Positions 6,961 through 15,585 of a DNA stretch of 21,522 nucleotides are shown here, piece by piece (the first letter of the stretch is position 1; each line of letters begins with the position of its first letter). The position numbers and the translations under genes are program-made. Source of the stretch: Dictyoglomota bacterium (GTDB taxonomy: Bacteria > Dictyoglomota > Dictyoglomia > Dictyoglomales > Dictyoglomaceae); the NCBI GenBank assembly GCA_029776735.1, contig JAKOUL010000132.1:1-21522 (forward strand). Reading direction: 5' to 3'. The notes beneath the pieces were generated by a model. The model was not told where the DNA came from, searched no databases, and was given only the letters and a program-made list of their open reading frames with translations.

Positions 6961-8151
6961 CTAAAACTCAAGCCTTATCTTTAAAGGTCCACTGTTGTAT
7001 GTGTCTTCCACTACTATTACTTTTAAAATTACTTTTTTATTCTCCTCTTTTATTCTATAAACTATATTGTAAAAATCTTCAAGAGAAATTTCCCCTACGG
7101 TATTAGATATGGGATCAGGTAATACCCCTTTCTCTTGAGCTATCTTATTTACATCTGCTAAGATGGTCAAAAGTTTCTCCTCAATTTTCTCTATACTTTC
7201 GCTACCATCTACAACTCTCAAAAGTATCACATCCCCTGCGTTAAATATAAGTTTATATGGAACTATTTGTAAGTTGATAAGCACAGGCTCATCTTCAAAA
7301 ATATTTGCTAAGGAAAAAACTCTAATAAGTTTTTCTCCAGGAGAACTAATAGCATCCAGAAGTTTTGACCATTCTGTTTCTGGAATCCATATGTACCCTT
7401 TATCGGAACTACCTGCTCCTCTATTTATAGCAATCCCTTCTACTAATGAAAGAAGGGACTTTGCTTCTTTTTGAGCTTCTTCATCTTTTAAACCACCTCT
7501 TGTAACAAAATTAAGTATAAGCTCTCCTCTCCTAAAGATCATTCCTTCCGTTCTTAAATTACTTATAGTGATATTTAAAAACTGTATTTCATCCATTAGA
7601 CCAAGCTTTTCTTCTTCAAGAGTTTCTTTCTCTTTTTCTAAAATAGAAAGTTTCTTAGAAAGCTCATAAATAGATCTTTGATATTTTTCCCTATCTTTTA
7701 AAAGGGCTTCTTTTTCTTTTTGCAAAATAGAAAGTTCTTGAGATAATTTTTTTCTATCTTCTTCCAGTTCTTTTAATTTAGCTTGATAAATTGCCAATTC
7801 TTTTATGGCTTTCTCTCTATCAATTTTTACATCTTCATATTTTTTAAGAATTTCAGAAAGTTCTTTCTCTTTAGACTCTATAGATGATTGTAAATCAGAC
7901 ATTTCCCCTTTTAACTTTTCCATACCAAAAAGAGCAATTCTCACGTTCTCAGAAAAAATAGAGAGAATTATAAGAGTAAAAACCATAATTAAAATACCAG
8001 TAATAACACTTATTATCCGAGAGGTATACTTGGGTCTTAGATTGAATAGAGATAGTTTCTTTTTTCCCGCTTTTCTTCCTACATAGTCTCCTGCATAAGC
8101 AACTAAACCGCTTAAGAGCAAAAGTACCAAAACTAATAGGTATCCTGACAT
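6961..8151 (-). CDS. DUF3084 membrane protein with long periplasmic coiled coil
   Basis: Two membrane segments are visible (about residues 3-20 and 45-66). They flank a short basic loop with YVGRKAGKKKLSLFNLRPKY, the most recognisable part of DUF3084. A Lys/Glu-rich coiled coil follows (about 78-198), then a mixed alpha/beta C-terminal domain of about 190 residues. DUF3084 is known mainly from cyanobacteria and other diderms and has no assigned function. Its start overlaps the lptB stop by one base (TAATG), so the two are translationally linked. I infer a role in envelope biogenesis, perhaps bridging across the periplasm, but the sequence does not prove it. Confidence 0.8.
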   Translation of the reverse strand: MSGYLLVLVLLLLSGLVAYAGDYVGRKAGKKKLSLFNLRPKYTSRIISVITGILIMVFTLIILSIFSENVRIALFGMEKLKGEMSDLQSSIESKEKELSEILKKYEDVKIDREKAIKELAIYQAKLKELEEDRKKLSQELSILQKEKEALLKDREKYQRSIYELSKKLSILEKEKETLEEEKLGLMDEIQFLNITISNLRTEGMIFRRGELILNFVTRGGLKDEEAQKEAKSLLSLVEGIAINRGAGSSDKGYIWIPETEWSKLLDAISSPGEKLIRVFSLANIFEDEPVLINLQIVPYKLIFNAGDVILLRVVDGSESIEKIEEKLLTILADVNKIAQEKGVLPDPISNTVGEISLEDFYNIVYRIKEENKKVILKVIVVEDTYNSGPLKIRLEF

Positions 8152-8870
8152 TACAAATTAAACCTCTCTCCTAAGAAGATTTTTTTAGCAACTTCATTAT
8201 TTATGATTTCTTCTGGTGTACCTGAAATAAGTACTTCTCCCGAAGAAATAATATACGCATAATCAGTGATTTCTAAAGTGTCTCTTACATTATGATCTGT
8301 TACAAGTATACCAAGACCTTTACTACTAAGATATGATATAGTTTCCTGCAAATTCTGTACAGTAAGCGGATCCACACCTGCAAAAGGTTCATCAAGGAGT
8401 ATATACTTAGGAGAAAGAGCCAGAACTCTTGCTATTTCTACTCTTCTCCTTTCACCTCCTGAAAGGGTATATCCTAAATTTTTTCTTAATTCTTGTAATT
8501 TAAATTCATCTATTAATTCTTCTAATCTTCTCTTTTGTTCTAAAGGAGATAAATCAGTCAACTCAAGGACTAACTTGATATTTTCTTCTACTGTCAGTTT
8601 ACGAAAAATCGTTGGATCTTGAGCAAGATATCCAATTCCCTTTCTCGCTCTTTTAGGCATTGAAAGGTAAGTTATATCCTCCCCATCAAGAAGGACTTTC
8701 CCCTGTTCAGCAAAAACCTCTCCCATTATCGTATAAAAAGTAGTAGTTTTTCCTGCTCCATTAGGACCTAATAATCCTATTACTTTACCAGGAGTAACAG
8801 TAAGATAGACGTTTTTTACTACGCATCTCTTACCATAATATTTATAAATTCCAATAGTCTCTAACGCCAT
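8151..8870 (-). CDS. lptB: LPS export ABC transporter ATP-binding protein LptB
   Basis: This 239-residue cytoplasmic ATPase would drive extraction of LPS from the inner membrane with LptF/LptG/LptC. It has GPNGAGKTT at 35-43 (Walker A), YLAQDP for the Q-loop, LSGGE at 136-140, YILLDE at 156-161 (Walker B) and His193 in the switch loop. The Q-loop segment and the EPFAGVDP continuation are characteristic of LptB rather than LivG-type ATPases. The ATG at 8870 has no Shine-Dalgarno and sits seven bases after a -10-like box, so it may be translated leaderless. The permease and bridge partners are not in the window. Confidence 0.9.
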   Translation of the reverse strand: MALETIGIYKYYGKRCVVKNVYLTVTPGKVIGLLGPNGAGKTTTFYTIMGEVFAEQGKVLLDGEDITYLSMPKRARKGIGYLAQDPTIFRKLTVEENIKLVLELTDLSPLEQKRRLEELIDEFKLQELRKNLGYTLSGGERRRVEIARVLALSPKYILLDEPFAGVDPLTVQNLQETISYLSSKGLGILVTDHNVRDTLEITDYAYIISSGEVLISGTPEEIINNEVAKKIFLGERFNL

Positions 8871-8876
8871 AGCACT

Positions 8877-8905
8877 ATGTTATGGAAAAATTAATTTACT
8901 GTCAA
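8877..8905 (-). promoter_or_regulatory. Promoter candidate giving a leaderless lptB transcript
   Basis: In the 37-base gap upstream of lptB the minus strand reads TTGACA (8905-8900), 17 bases, then TAACAT (8882-8877). The -35 is an exact consensus match and the -10 matches four of six. The seventh base after the -10 is the A of the lptB ATG. No Shine-Dalgarno lies before that ATG. Both facts fit a leaderless mRNA. Confidence 0.55.
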
Positions 8906-8907
8906 AT

Positions 8908-9549
8908 TTATTTAATATCATCTTGTAATCCTCTTAAAATCTTCCAAAGAGTTTTATAATCCTTTTTTTGAAGAATATTCATAGTAATAAAATATTCTTT
9001 CAAAGCTGAAAAATACCTCCCCTTTTTTAGATTTAAAGTACAAAAAAGTGCATGTAAAGCTTCATTATTGTTATTTATCTTTAATCCTTTATTTACTAAC
9101 TGCTCCACATCTCCCATATTTTCATCAAGATAATATAAATATGCAAGATAAGCTATGATCCAATCATCATTAGGGTAAAGATCATACAATTTCTCAAAAT
9201 AGTAAATAGCAAGATTATTTTTCCCTGTAAAGCAATAAAAAAAAGCAGATTTATACATACTAAAAGGATCATTGAGATTCTCTTCAACTTTTAGATTTTT
9301 TATATAATTAGGGTTTTTTTCCTCCAAACTTTTATAGATCTCAAATGCTTTCTCAAGATTCCCTTCTGCACCATATACCACAAGTAAATTAAAAAGAATT
9401 TCAGGATCATTTGGATTTTTCTTAATTTCCTTTTCATATTCTTTTTTTAGCGAGGGAAAATTAAGGGCATAAGTCATGGAGAAAGATAAAAAAGAGCACA
9501 AAATTAATAAAGATATTATCTTTTTAAGAGATAGCTTTTTATTTCTCAC
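8908..9549 (-). CDS. Secreted TPR-repeat protein
   Basis: The 213 residues start with a signal peptide (basic MRNKKLSLKK, hydrophobic core, likely cut after MTYA). There is no lipobox, so a soluble periplasmic protein is expected. The remainder shows repeated helix pairs with TPR spacing: NPNDPEILFNLLVVYGAEGN around 44-63, then similar units around Asn/Pro turns. The start is GTG, overlapping the stop of the oxidoreductase gene by four bases (GTGA). TPR proteins scaffold complexes, and its place between the lipid A genes and lptB suggests an envelope role. No specific function is recognisable. Confidence 0.8.
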   Translation of the reverse strand: MRNKKLSLKKIISLLILCSFLSFSMTYALNFPSLKKEYEKEIKKNPNDPEILFNLLVVYGAEGNLEKAFEIYKSLEEKNPNYIKNLKVEENLNDPFSMYKSAFFYCFTGKNNLAIYYFEKLYDLYPNDDWIIAYLAYLYYLDENMGDVEQLVNKGLKINNNNEALHALFCTLNLKKGRYFSALKEYFITMNILQKKDYKTLWKILRGLQDDIK

Positions 9550-10490
9550 TTTAAATTGACAAATTTCATCTCCTTAAGAATCTCTGTGGCAAGAGCAATG
9601 GCTAACTTTCCGTCTTCTAAGGTGACTGAAGGATTTGTACCATTAATAATACACTTTATAAAGTGTTCCAATTCAAGTTTTAATGGCTCTTCTTTTTCTA
9701 AGACAGGTACCTCTGTTGAAGATTCAATAAGCCTACTATTCCTATGAATAATAGCAATGCTCTGATCAATATAATCTACTATTATCCAATCTCCGTTTTT
9801 CTCATGGATATCTGATCTTCTTAACTTTTTAGGACTTGCTTTACTCGCTATAAGATTTGCAAGGATTCCTCCCTCAAATATTATCTCCACGTTAGCAAAA
9901 TCCTCATAAGGAGTATACATAGAGTAACCTATTGCTTTTATATCCAATACTTTTTTATCTCTTCCAAGAAGATAAAAAAGTATATCTAAATCATGGATCA
10001 TAAGATCCATAACTACCCCAACATCTGTAGATCTACCATCAAAAGGTCCCATTCTACGAGACTCTATATAAAAAGGCTGCTTAATATACCTTTTTAATTC
10101 CTGTACAGCAGGATTAAATCTCTCAATATGTCCTACCTGAAAAACGAGCTCTTTTCCGCTTGCAATATCAAGTAAGCTTTCAGCTTCTTCTAAAGTCTGG
10201 GTTACAGGTTTCTCTAAAAATATATGAATTCCTCTCTCTAAAAATTCCTTAGAAATAGGAAAATGAACCTTTGTTGGGGTCACAATACTTACTGCTTCAA
10301 TTTTGTCAAACAAATCCTTATAATCTTGAGTAACAAAAGGAACATTATATAGAGAAGCTATCTCTTTAGCTCTCTTATAATCTATATCTGCAATTCCTAC
10401 TAATTCCACTGTAGGAAGCTCACTAAAAATTCTTACATGATGTTGTCCTAAATAACCTACTCCTACTACACCAACCTTAACTTTTCTCAT
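9546..10490 (-). CDS. Gfo/Idh/MocA-family NAD(P)-dependent oxidoreductase, lipid A operon type
   Basis: The N-terminal Rossmann fold has VGVGYLGQHH near residue 8, and EKP follows the second half of the fold. The C-terminal domain contains GHIERFNPAV and DLMIHDLDI, features of the sugar-nucleotide oxidoreductases found in lpx operons. Some relatives (GnnA) oxidise UDP-GlcNAc at C3 so that GnnB can aminate it. I chose the ATG at 10490 (314 residues) because GGAGG lies five bases before it. The TTG at 10511 and the ATG at 10502 have no comparable site and would lengthen the overlap with msbA. With the chosen start the msbA overlap is 14 bases. The substrate is inferred only from context. Confidence 0.85.
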   Translation of the reverse strand: MRKVKVGVVGVGYLGQHHVRIFSELPTVELVGIADIDYKRAKEIASLYNVPFVTQDYKDLFDKIEAVSIVTPTKVHFPISKEFLERGIHIFLEKPVTQTLEEAESLLDIASGKELVFQVGHIERFNPAVQELKRYIKQPFYIESRRMGPFDGRSTDVGVVMDLMIHDLDILFYLLGRDKKVLDIKAIGYSMYTPYEDFANVEIIFEGGILANLIASKASPKKLRRSDIHEKNGDWIIVDYIDQSIAIIHRNSRLIESSTEVPVLEKEEPLKLELEHFIKCIINGTNPSVTLEDGKLAIALATEILKEMKFVNLK

Positions 10491-12222
10491 ATATACCTCC
10501 ATCCTCCTCAATCTGCCACTTTATTATTCTTGCATACACTCCATCTTTTTTCAAAAGCTCTTCATGGGTACCTTCTTCCGTAATCTCTCCATTCTCTAAC
10601 ACTATTATTCTGTCTGCTCTTCTAATAGTTGATAGTCTATGAGCAACAATAAAAGCAGTCTTACCTTTCATAAGTTCCTCTAAAGCTTCCTGAACATAAG
10701 CTTCTGATTCAGAATCCAAAGCAGATGTAGCTTCATCAAGTATAATCAGTCTGGGTTTCAAAATAAAAGCCCTTGCTATAGCAATCCTTTGAGCCTGTCC
10801 TCCAGAAAGTCCAACTCCCCCTTCCCCAATTACTGTGTCATAACCTTCGGAAAGGCTCATAATAAAATCATGAGCCTTTGCTCCTTGGGCAGCCTCTATA
10901 ATTTCTTCAAAAGAGGCATCGGGTTTTCCATAAGCAATATTATCTTTCACGCTTCCATGAAATATTATAGTTTCCTGAGGAACAAAGCCTATCTGGGATC
11001 TTAAGGATTTTAAACTTACTTCTTTTAAATCATACCCATCAATTTTTACTTTCCCTTGGGTAGGATCAATAAAACGAGGTAGGAGATTTACTAAAGAAGT
11101 TTTACCAGCCCCGCTACTTCCTACAATTGCAATTTTTTCTCCAGGGTTTACTTTTAAATTTATATGCTGTAATACCCACTGAACTCCGTCATACGTAAAA
11201 TAGACATCTTCAAACTCTACATATCCTTTTATAGGAGGTAAAGTAATAGGATGTTTAGCTTCAACTACACTTCTTCCTTTTTCCAAGATCTCAAATATCC
11301 TCTCAAAAGCTGCATTTGCCTGTCTCAAACCTGCAAGAACTCTTAGTATTGTCTGAGTAGGATCTATAGACATCCCTACATAAGTAAGAAAAGCTATAAA
11401 AGAGCCCAAGGAAAGAGCCCCACTTACTATTTTTTTTGTACCTATCCATAGGATAAACACAATAGCTAATGCACTTAAAAAACTTGCAAGGGGAATCTGA
11501 ATAGCAGTAAGTCTTGCAATCTTAAGATTCCTAAGGAAATTTTTCTCATTTTCATCTTTAAACCTTTCTATCTCCTTATCTTCTTGTGAAAAAACTCTTA
11601 CAACTCTTGCTCCTTTGATACTTTCTTGTATAAGACTGGTAAGATCTGCAATCTTTCTCTGCACAGCTAAAGACCAATTTTGAATCTCTTTACCAATTCC
11701 TGATATGGAGAAGATAAAAAGAGGAATGACTACTATGGTAGCTAAAGCCAGTTGCCAATCAGTAATAAAAATAATTGTTAAAATACCTGTAAGGAGAACT
11801 ATTGCATAAAGAAGATCTGCTATTCCCGAAAGAAAAGAAGTCTGTATTAGCTGAGTATCCTGAATAGTACGAGTAATAAGATCACCACTACTCCACTTAT
11901 TGAGAGAATCTAATGAGAGATATTGAATTTTTAAAAAGAGTTTTTCTCTAAGATCCGCAACTAATCTATGACCTATAAAGGCGAATACATAAAGTTGTCC
12001 ATAGAAAAAGAGACTCCTTATAAAAAGAAGGAAAATTATGATAAAGGAAATCTTATTTAAGGAATTAACATCTTTTAAGTTGGCAAGTTGATCAAGAAGC
12101 TCCCCTAAGAATTTAGGAGCATAGAGTTGAGCTCCATTGCTAACAATTATGCACAAAAAACCTATTACAAAATATATCCAATAAGGTTTTAAAAGCTCAA
12201 ATAACTTCCTTAAGTATTTCAT
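10477..12222 (-). CDS. msbA: MsbA-type lipid A flippase (ABC exporter)
   Basis: A fused ABC half-transporter of 581 residues: about six membrane helices in the first 310 residues, then an ATPase domain. Walker A (GSSGAGKTS) begins at 368, FVPQE is the Q-loop, LSGGQ lies at about 472, LIILDE at about 492-497 and the switch His at about 528. MsbA flips lipid A-core across the inner membrane as a homodimer. Multidrug exporters share this architecture; the assignment to lipid A rests on its place directly after the lpx genes. The ATG overlaps the upstream LpxB-like gene by 26 bases, with a weak GGGAAG site. Confidence 0.85.
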   Translation of the reverse strand: MKYLRKLFELLKPYWIYFVIGFLCIIVSNGAQLYAPKFLGELLDQLANLKDVNSLNKISFIIIFLLFIRSLFFYGQLYVFAFIGHRLVADLREKLFLKIQYLSLDSLNKWSSGDLITRTIQDTQLIQTSFLSGIADLLYAIVLLTGILTIIFITDWQLALATIVVIPLFIFSISGIGKEIQNWSLAVQRKIADLTSLIQESIKGARVVRVFSQEDKEIERFKDENEKNFLRNLKIARLTAIQIPLASFLSALAIVFILWIGTKKIVSGALSLGSFIAFLTYVGMSIDPTQTILRVLAGLRQANAAFERIFEILEKGRSVVEAKHPITLPPIKGYVEFEDVYFTYDGVQWVLQHINLKVNPGEKIAIVGSSGAGKTSLVNLLPRFIDPTQGKVKIDGYDLKEVSLKSLRSQIGFVPQETIIFHGSVKDNIAYGKPDASFEEIIEAAQGAKAHDFIMSLSEGYDTVIGEGGVGLSGGQAQRIAIARAFILKPRLIILDEATSALDSESEAYVQEALEELMKGKTAFIVAHRLSTIRRADRIIVLENGEITEEGTHEELLKKDGVYARIIKWQIEEDGGIYEKS

Positions 12223-13294
12223 TAATATCTTCCCATATCAATTGTGATGATAAATAATCCTTATTAAAGGATAACAATAAATTTTTATGAATATTCTCAA
12301 TCTCATCTCTATTTTCCAAAAGACTCCTAAAATATTTTAACACATCTTCAAATTTAAATTTTCCAACAATCTCTGGAACTATTCCAGGCTTAATCTTATT
12401 AGGCAGAGCCAGATATGGATTTTTTGCTAAATACAGATTTATAATATAGTCCCTAAACCTGCCTTTAACAAGATTTCCTAAACCTTCTAAAGGAAGGAAT
12501 TCAGGACGGTGAAGAGGGAGGATTACAAGAATAGGGATCTTCATATAAGAAAGTTGAAGGGTATTGGTACCTGGAAGAGTTATAGCAAAAAGGTAATCTT
12601 TTATTTCACCCATGTCATTTAATTCTTTCATTTCTATAGGTAAATTTCTCCATATAGGTTCCAATTTTGAAAGTATATTATTTTTCTCATTAGGGTCTAA
12701 AAATGGAGAAAAGAAAATGGTAAATGAAAGATCGGGAAAGCTCTTTGTAATTTCTCTAACTAAAGCAACATAAAAAGGAAGATAAAATCTAAGCCCATAA
12801 GCTCTGCTTCCTGGGAAAAGAGCTATCTTTTTACTATCAATAGAAAAAGAATTTTCAGGTAAAAAATCAAACCTTAAATCTCCAACACATAATGAATTAG
12901 AAAGTTTAAGAGGTTTATTAGAATAAACCCTCCTATAAAATCTCTCTGCCCAAAATTCTTTCTCCACATAAGCTAAAGAGATTCCATTCCACCTTTTTGC
13001 CAAAAGAAGATTGAAAAAAAGATCCCCTCCTATATGAAAAACTATAGTTTCTTCATTAGGTTTGCTCTTAAATTTCTCCCAATAATCATCCGGAGGAACA
13101 ATTTCTTTGAAAAAATTCCAACTTTTTACTACTTTTTCTTCTTGTCCAGAAGCAAACTGACATTTGTTCAATATCAAACAAAATTCCATATCCTCTGCCC
13201 AGGGAGGATTAAAAATTTTTATCCATTGAACTAAAGGATAAAGCCATCCTGAGATCTCTCCTGGACCATTAGCAATAAAATAGAATTTAGTCAT
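12197..13294 (-). CDS. LpxB-like GT-B glycosyltransferase, divergent paralogue
   Basis: The 365 residues resemble the group annotated as lipid-A-disaccharide synthase-related: an N-terminal ANGPGEISGWLYPLVQW segment, an ALFPGSRAYGLRFYLP segment matching the donor-domain entry of LpxB, and a TLPGTNTLQLSYMKIPILV segment matching its C-terminal acceptor/donor motif. It lacks the normal LpxB sequence IDAPDFN. It has no signal peptide. It starts at the lpxB stop (ATGA overlap) with no Shine-Dalgarno, so translation is probably coupled. The substrate is unknown. It could act on lipid A, on a later glycan, or in another glycolipid pathway. Confidence 0.75.
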   Translation of the reverse strand: MTKFYFIANGPGEISGWLYPLVQWIKIFNPPWAEDMEFCLILNKCQFASGQEEKVVKSWNFFKEIVPPDDYWEKFKSKPNEETIVFHIGGDLFFNLLLAKRWNGISLAYVEKEFWAERFYRRVYSNKPLKLSNSLCVGDLRFDFLPENSFSIDSKKIALFPGSRAYGLRFYLPFYVALVREITKSFPDLSFTIFFSPFLDPNEKNNILSKLEPIWRNLPIEMKELNDMGEIKDYLFAITLPGTNTLQLSYMKIPILVILPLHRPEFLPLEGLGNLVKGRFRDYIINLYLAKNPYLALPNKIKPGIVPEIVGKFKFEDVLKYFRSLLENRDEIENIHKNLLLSFNKDYLSSQLIWEDINEILKEVI

Positions 13295-14385
13295 AAAATA
13301 CTTAGAATAAAATTAGATATCCTATCTAAAACCCCATGATCCCCAAGAGTAGATACTATTTCTTTTAAATCCTTTATCATTTCATCCCTCTTATGGACGT
13401 CTGATAAGAAGTTTTTTATATCTTTAATTACATTATCCATATCTATGTATTGAACATATTCAGGGAAAATCATTTTACCTCCTAATATATTAGGGATTGC
13501 CACATATGGATAATGTACTAACCTCTTAGCCATAAAAAAACTTAGTGGAGATATTTTATAAAAGACAAAAACTGGAGTCTCAAGAATAGCTGCTTCTAAT
13601 GTAACAGTACCTGATGCTGCAAGAGCTAAATTGGACATCTTCAGAACTTTTTGACTTTCTTTTCCAGAAACAACTTCAATTTTATCTCTTTTATCTTTTA
13701 CCAAATCAAGAAGAATATTTGAGAACTTATTACTTGCTAAAGGGAGTGTAAAGTGAAAACCATCAGAGTAAAGCCTATCTACAATCTCCATAAATATAGG
13801 TGTAAGATTTTTAATTTCCTGAATTCTACTCCCGGGGAAAATACCAATTAAATTATCTTCTTTATCAACTTCATCAAGATAAGAAAGATAATCAATAAGT
13901 GGATGCCCAAAAAAAACCACATTATCCGAAAAGTTTTTATAAAACTCATACTCTTGAGGAAATGTTGCTATTATCCAAGTTAGATTTTCTACCATCTCTT
14001 TTGCCTTTTCTTTTTTTCCAAAAAGCCAATATTGTGGACTGAAATAATAGATAGTAGGAATATCTAATTTTTTAACATATTTAGCTAAAGGAATATTAAA
14101 TCCTTGAGCATCTATAAAAATTATAAGATCGGGTTTTGTGTCTTTTATAATTCTTCTAACCTTTTTTTGCAAATCCAATAACTTAGGAATATATGGCAAA
14201 GGTTCTATATAACCTACAGTACTATACTGAGTTACATCAGAAATTAGCTCCATTCCTTCTTCTTCCATTCTCTCTCCACCAATTCCATAGATATATAAAT
14301 CTTTTCTCTTTTCTTTTAGAGCTTGAATTAGTTTTGCACCATGAATATCTGCAGAAACTTCAAGAACTGAGAACATTATTTTCAT
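13291..14385 (-). CDS. lpxB: Lipid-A-disaccharide synthase
   Basis: LpxB joins UDP-2,3-diacylglucosamine to lipid X, giving the lipid A disaccharide at the inner face of the inner membrane. The protein has FIDAQGFN (equivalent to the IDAPDFN active-site region), YYFSPQYW, GIFPGSRIQEI, and a C-terminal AASGTVTLEAAI plus LVHYPYVAIPN stretch that matches LpxB well. The usual N-terminal GEASGD is LEVSAD here. The start is the ATG at 14385 (364 residues): GGAGGAG lies seven bases before it, and it overlaps the lpxA stop as ATGA. A TTG at 14400 lies inside that Shine-Dalgarno and is not credible. Confidence 0.92.
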   Translation of the reverse strand: MKIMFSVLEVSADIHGAKLIQALKEKRKDLYIYGIGGERMEEEGMELISDVTQYSTVGYIEPLPYIPKLLDLQKKVRRIIKDTKPDLIIFIDAQGFNIPLAKYVKKLDIPTIYYFSPQYWLFGKKEKAKEMVENLTWIIATFPQEYEFYKNFSDNVVFFGHPLIDYLSYLDEVDKEDNLIGIFPGSRIQEIKNLTPIFMEIVDRLYSDGFHFTLPLASNKFSNILLDLVKDKRDKIEVVSGKESQKVLKMSNLALAASGTVTLEAAILETPVFVFYKISPLSFFMAKRLVHYPYVAIPNILGGKMIFPEYVQYIDMDNVIKDIKNFLSDVHKRDEMIKDLKEIVSTLGDHGVLDRISNFILSIL

Positions 14386-15176
14386 TTTGTTCTCCTCCAA
14401 GATGCTTCTGTAATACCTCTATTAGAATTTCTTAAAAACTCTAATAGAATTTTTGCTTCATCTTCATCATATTTTTCAATCTCTTTCAGCCTATACTCCC
14501 AAGAAGCATCCTTGTAAAGGATATGAATAAGGTCTTTAAGCATCTTTATCTTTTCAAAAGAAAACTCTGCTCTCTTAAGACCTATCAGATTTAATCCATA
14601 AACTCTTGCGGGATTCCCATCACATAATGTGTAAGGTGGTACATCTTTTATAAGCTTCGTACATCCACCTATCATAGCATATCTACCTATTCTTACAAAT
14701 TGGTGCACCGCTACAAGACCACTTAAAAATGCTTTTTCTTCTACCTCCACATATCCTGCTAATTGGGCTCCATTAGCAATAATCACATTCTTTCCAACTC
14801 TTACATTATGAGCTATATGCGTATATGTCATAAGATAAGCCCCATCTTCAACAATTGTGGCTTTATCTTCCCCAGAAGCACGGTGAAATACGCAGTTTTC
14901 CCTGATTACTACATTATCTCCTATTATTAAAAAACTCTCTCCTCCTTTAAAATTCAAATCTTGTGGAATATCTCCTAATACACAACCTGAATGAATATGA
15001 CAGTTCTTACCAATAATAGTCCCTTTCTTTATATGTACATTATTCTCAATTTTTGTAAAATCTCCTATCTTTACACCTTCCTCAATAACAGTAAACGCGC
15101 CAATCTCAACATTTTCTCCTATTTCAGCTTTTTCGTCTACCTCAGCAAATTTATGAATTTTGTTGTCCCAAGGCAA
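14382..15176 (-). CDS. lpxA: UDP-N-acetylglucosamine acyltransferase
   Basis: This enzyme moves a 3-hydroxyacyl chain from ACP to the 3-OH of UDP-GlcNAc, the first lipid A step. Residues 9-180 form a left-handed beta-helix of hexapeptide repeats. His123 in YTHIAHN corresponds to the E. coli catalytic His125, and GDIPQDLNF and VAVHQFVRIG are LpxA signatures. A helical tail covers the last 70 residues. The length of 264 is typical. The start is TTG at 15176, supported by AAGGAGAG seven bases upstream. It overlaps fabZ by 26 bases and ends in an ATGA overlap with lpxB. Confidence 0.95.
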   Translation of the reverse strand: MPWDNKIHKFAEVDEKAEIGENVEIGAFTVIEEGVKIGDFTKIENNVHIKKGTIIGKNCHIHSGCVLGDIPQDLNFKGGESFLIIGDNVVIRENCVFHRASGEDKATIVEDGAYLMTYTHIAHNVRVGKNVIIANGAQLAGYVEVEEKAFLSGLVAVHQFVRIGRYAMIGGCTKLIKDVPPYTLCDGNPARVYGLNLIGLKRAEFSFEKIKMLKDLIHILYKDASWEYRLKEIEKYDEDEAKILLEFLRNSNRGITEASWRRTK

Positions 15177-15585
15177 TTGTTATCTCTCCTTCCGCTACAA
15201 GATTTTCTTCTACCTTTCCTAACCCATGAAATTTAAAAATATTTTGTAATGATTTCTCAAGTTTCACCTCAAGAATTAACTGATCTCCAGGAAATACGGG
15301 TTTTCTAAACTTCATATTATCAACTCCTGTAAGATAGGCTGCATAATTTTCTTTTTTTTCTGCATAGGAGAGATAAAGAAAAAGTCCTGCAGTCTGTGCC
15401 ATAGCTTCTATGATAAGAACACCCGGCATTATAGGTTTCTCTGGAAAATGTCCCATAAAGAAATAATCGTTGTAAGAGACATTTTTAACTGCTCTTATCA
15501 TTTCACCTTCTTTAAAATCTAAAACCTTATCCACTAATAAAAAAGGAAACCTATGAGGAAGCACTTTAAGAATATCAACATCCAC
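15151..15585 (-). CDS. fabZ: 3-hydroxyacyl-ACP dehydratase
   Basis: This hotdog-fold dehydratase acts on 3-hydroxyacyl-ACP, the same pool from which LpxA and LpxD draw. HRFPFLLVDKV and GHFPEKPIMPGVLIIEAMAQ are diagnostic, with His46 and Glu60 as the catalytic pair. The length of 144 residues is normal. The start is GTG at 15585, overlapping the lpxC stop by one base (TAGTG); an ATG at 15581 is in another frame. In some lineages lpxC and fabZ are fused into one protein; here they stay separate but touch. Confidence 0.95.
   Translation of the reverse strand: MDVDILKVLPHRFPFLLVDKVLDFKEGEMIRAVKNVSYNDYFFMGHFPEKPIMPGVLIIEAMAQTAGLFLYLSYAEKKENYAAYLTGVDNMKFRKPVFPGDQLILEVKLEKSLQNIFKFHGLGKVEENLVAEGEITIALGQQNS

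Noticed and set aside
10491..10511. Upstream TTG and ATG starts for the oxidoreductase gene
   Set aside because: They lie within or before the GGAGG that serves the ATG at 10490, and the Rossmann fold begins directly after the later start.
14386..14400. Upstream TTG start for lpxB
   Set aside because: The TTG is part of the Shine-Dalgarno region of the ATG at 14385, and homologues begin near that ATG.
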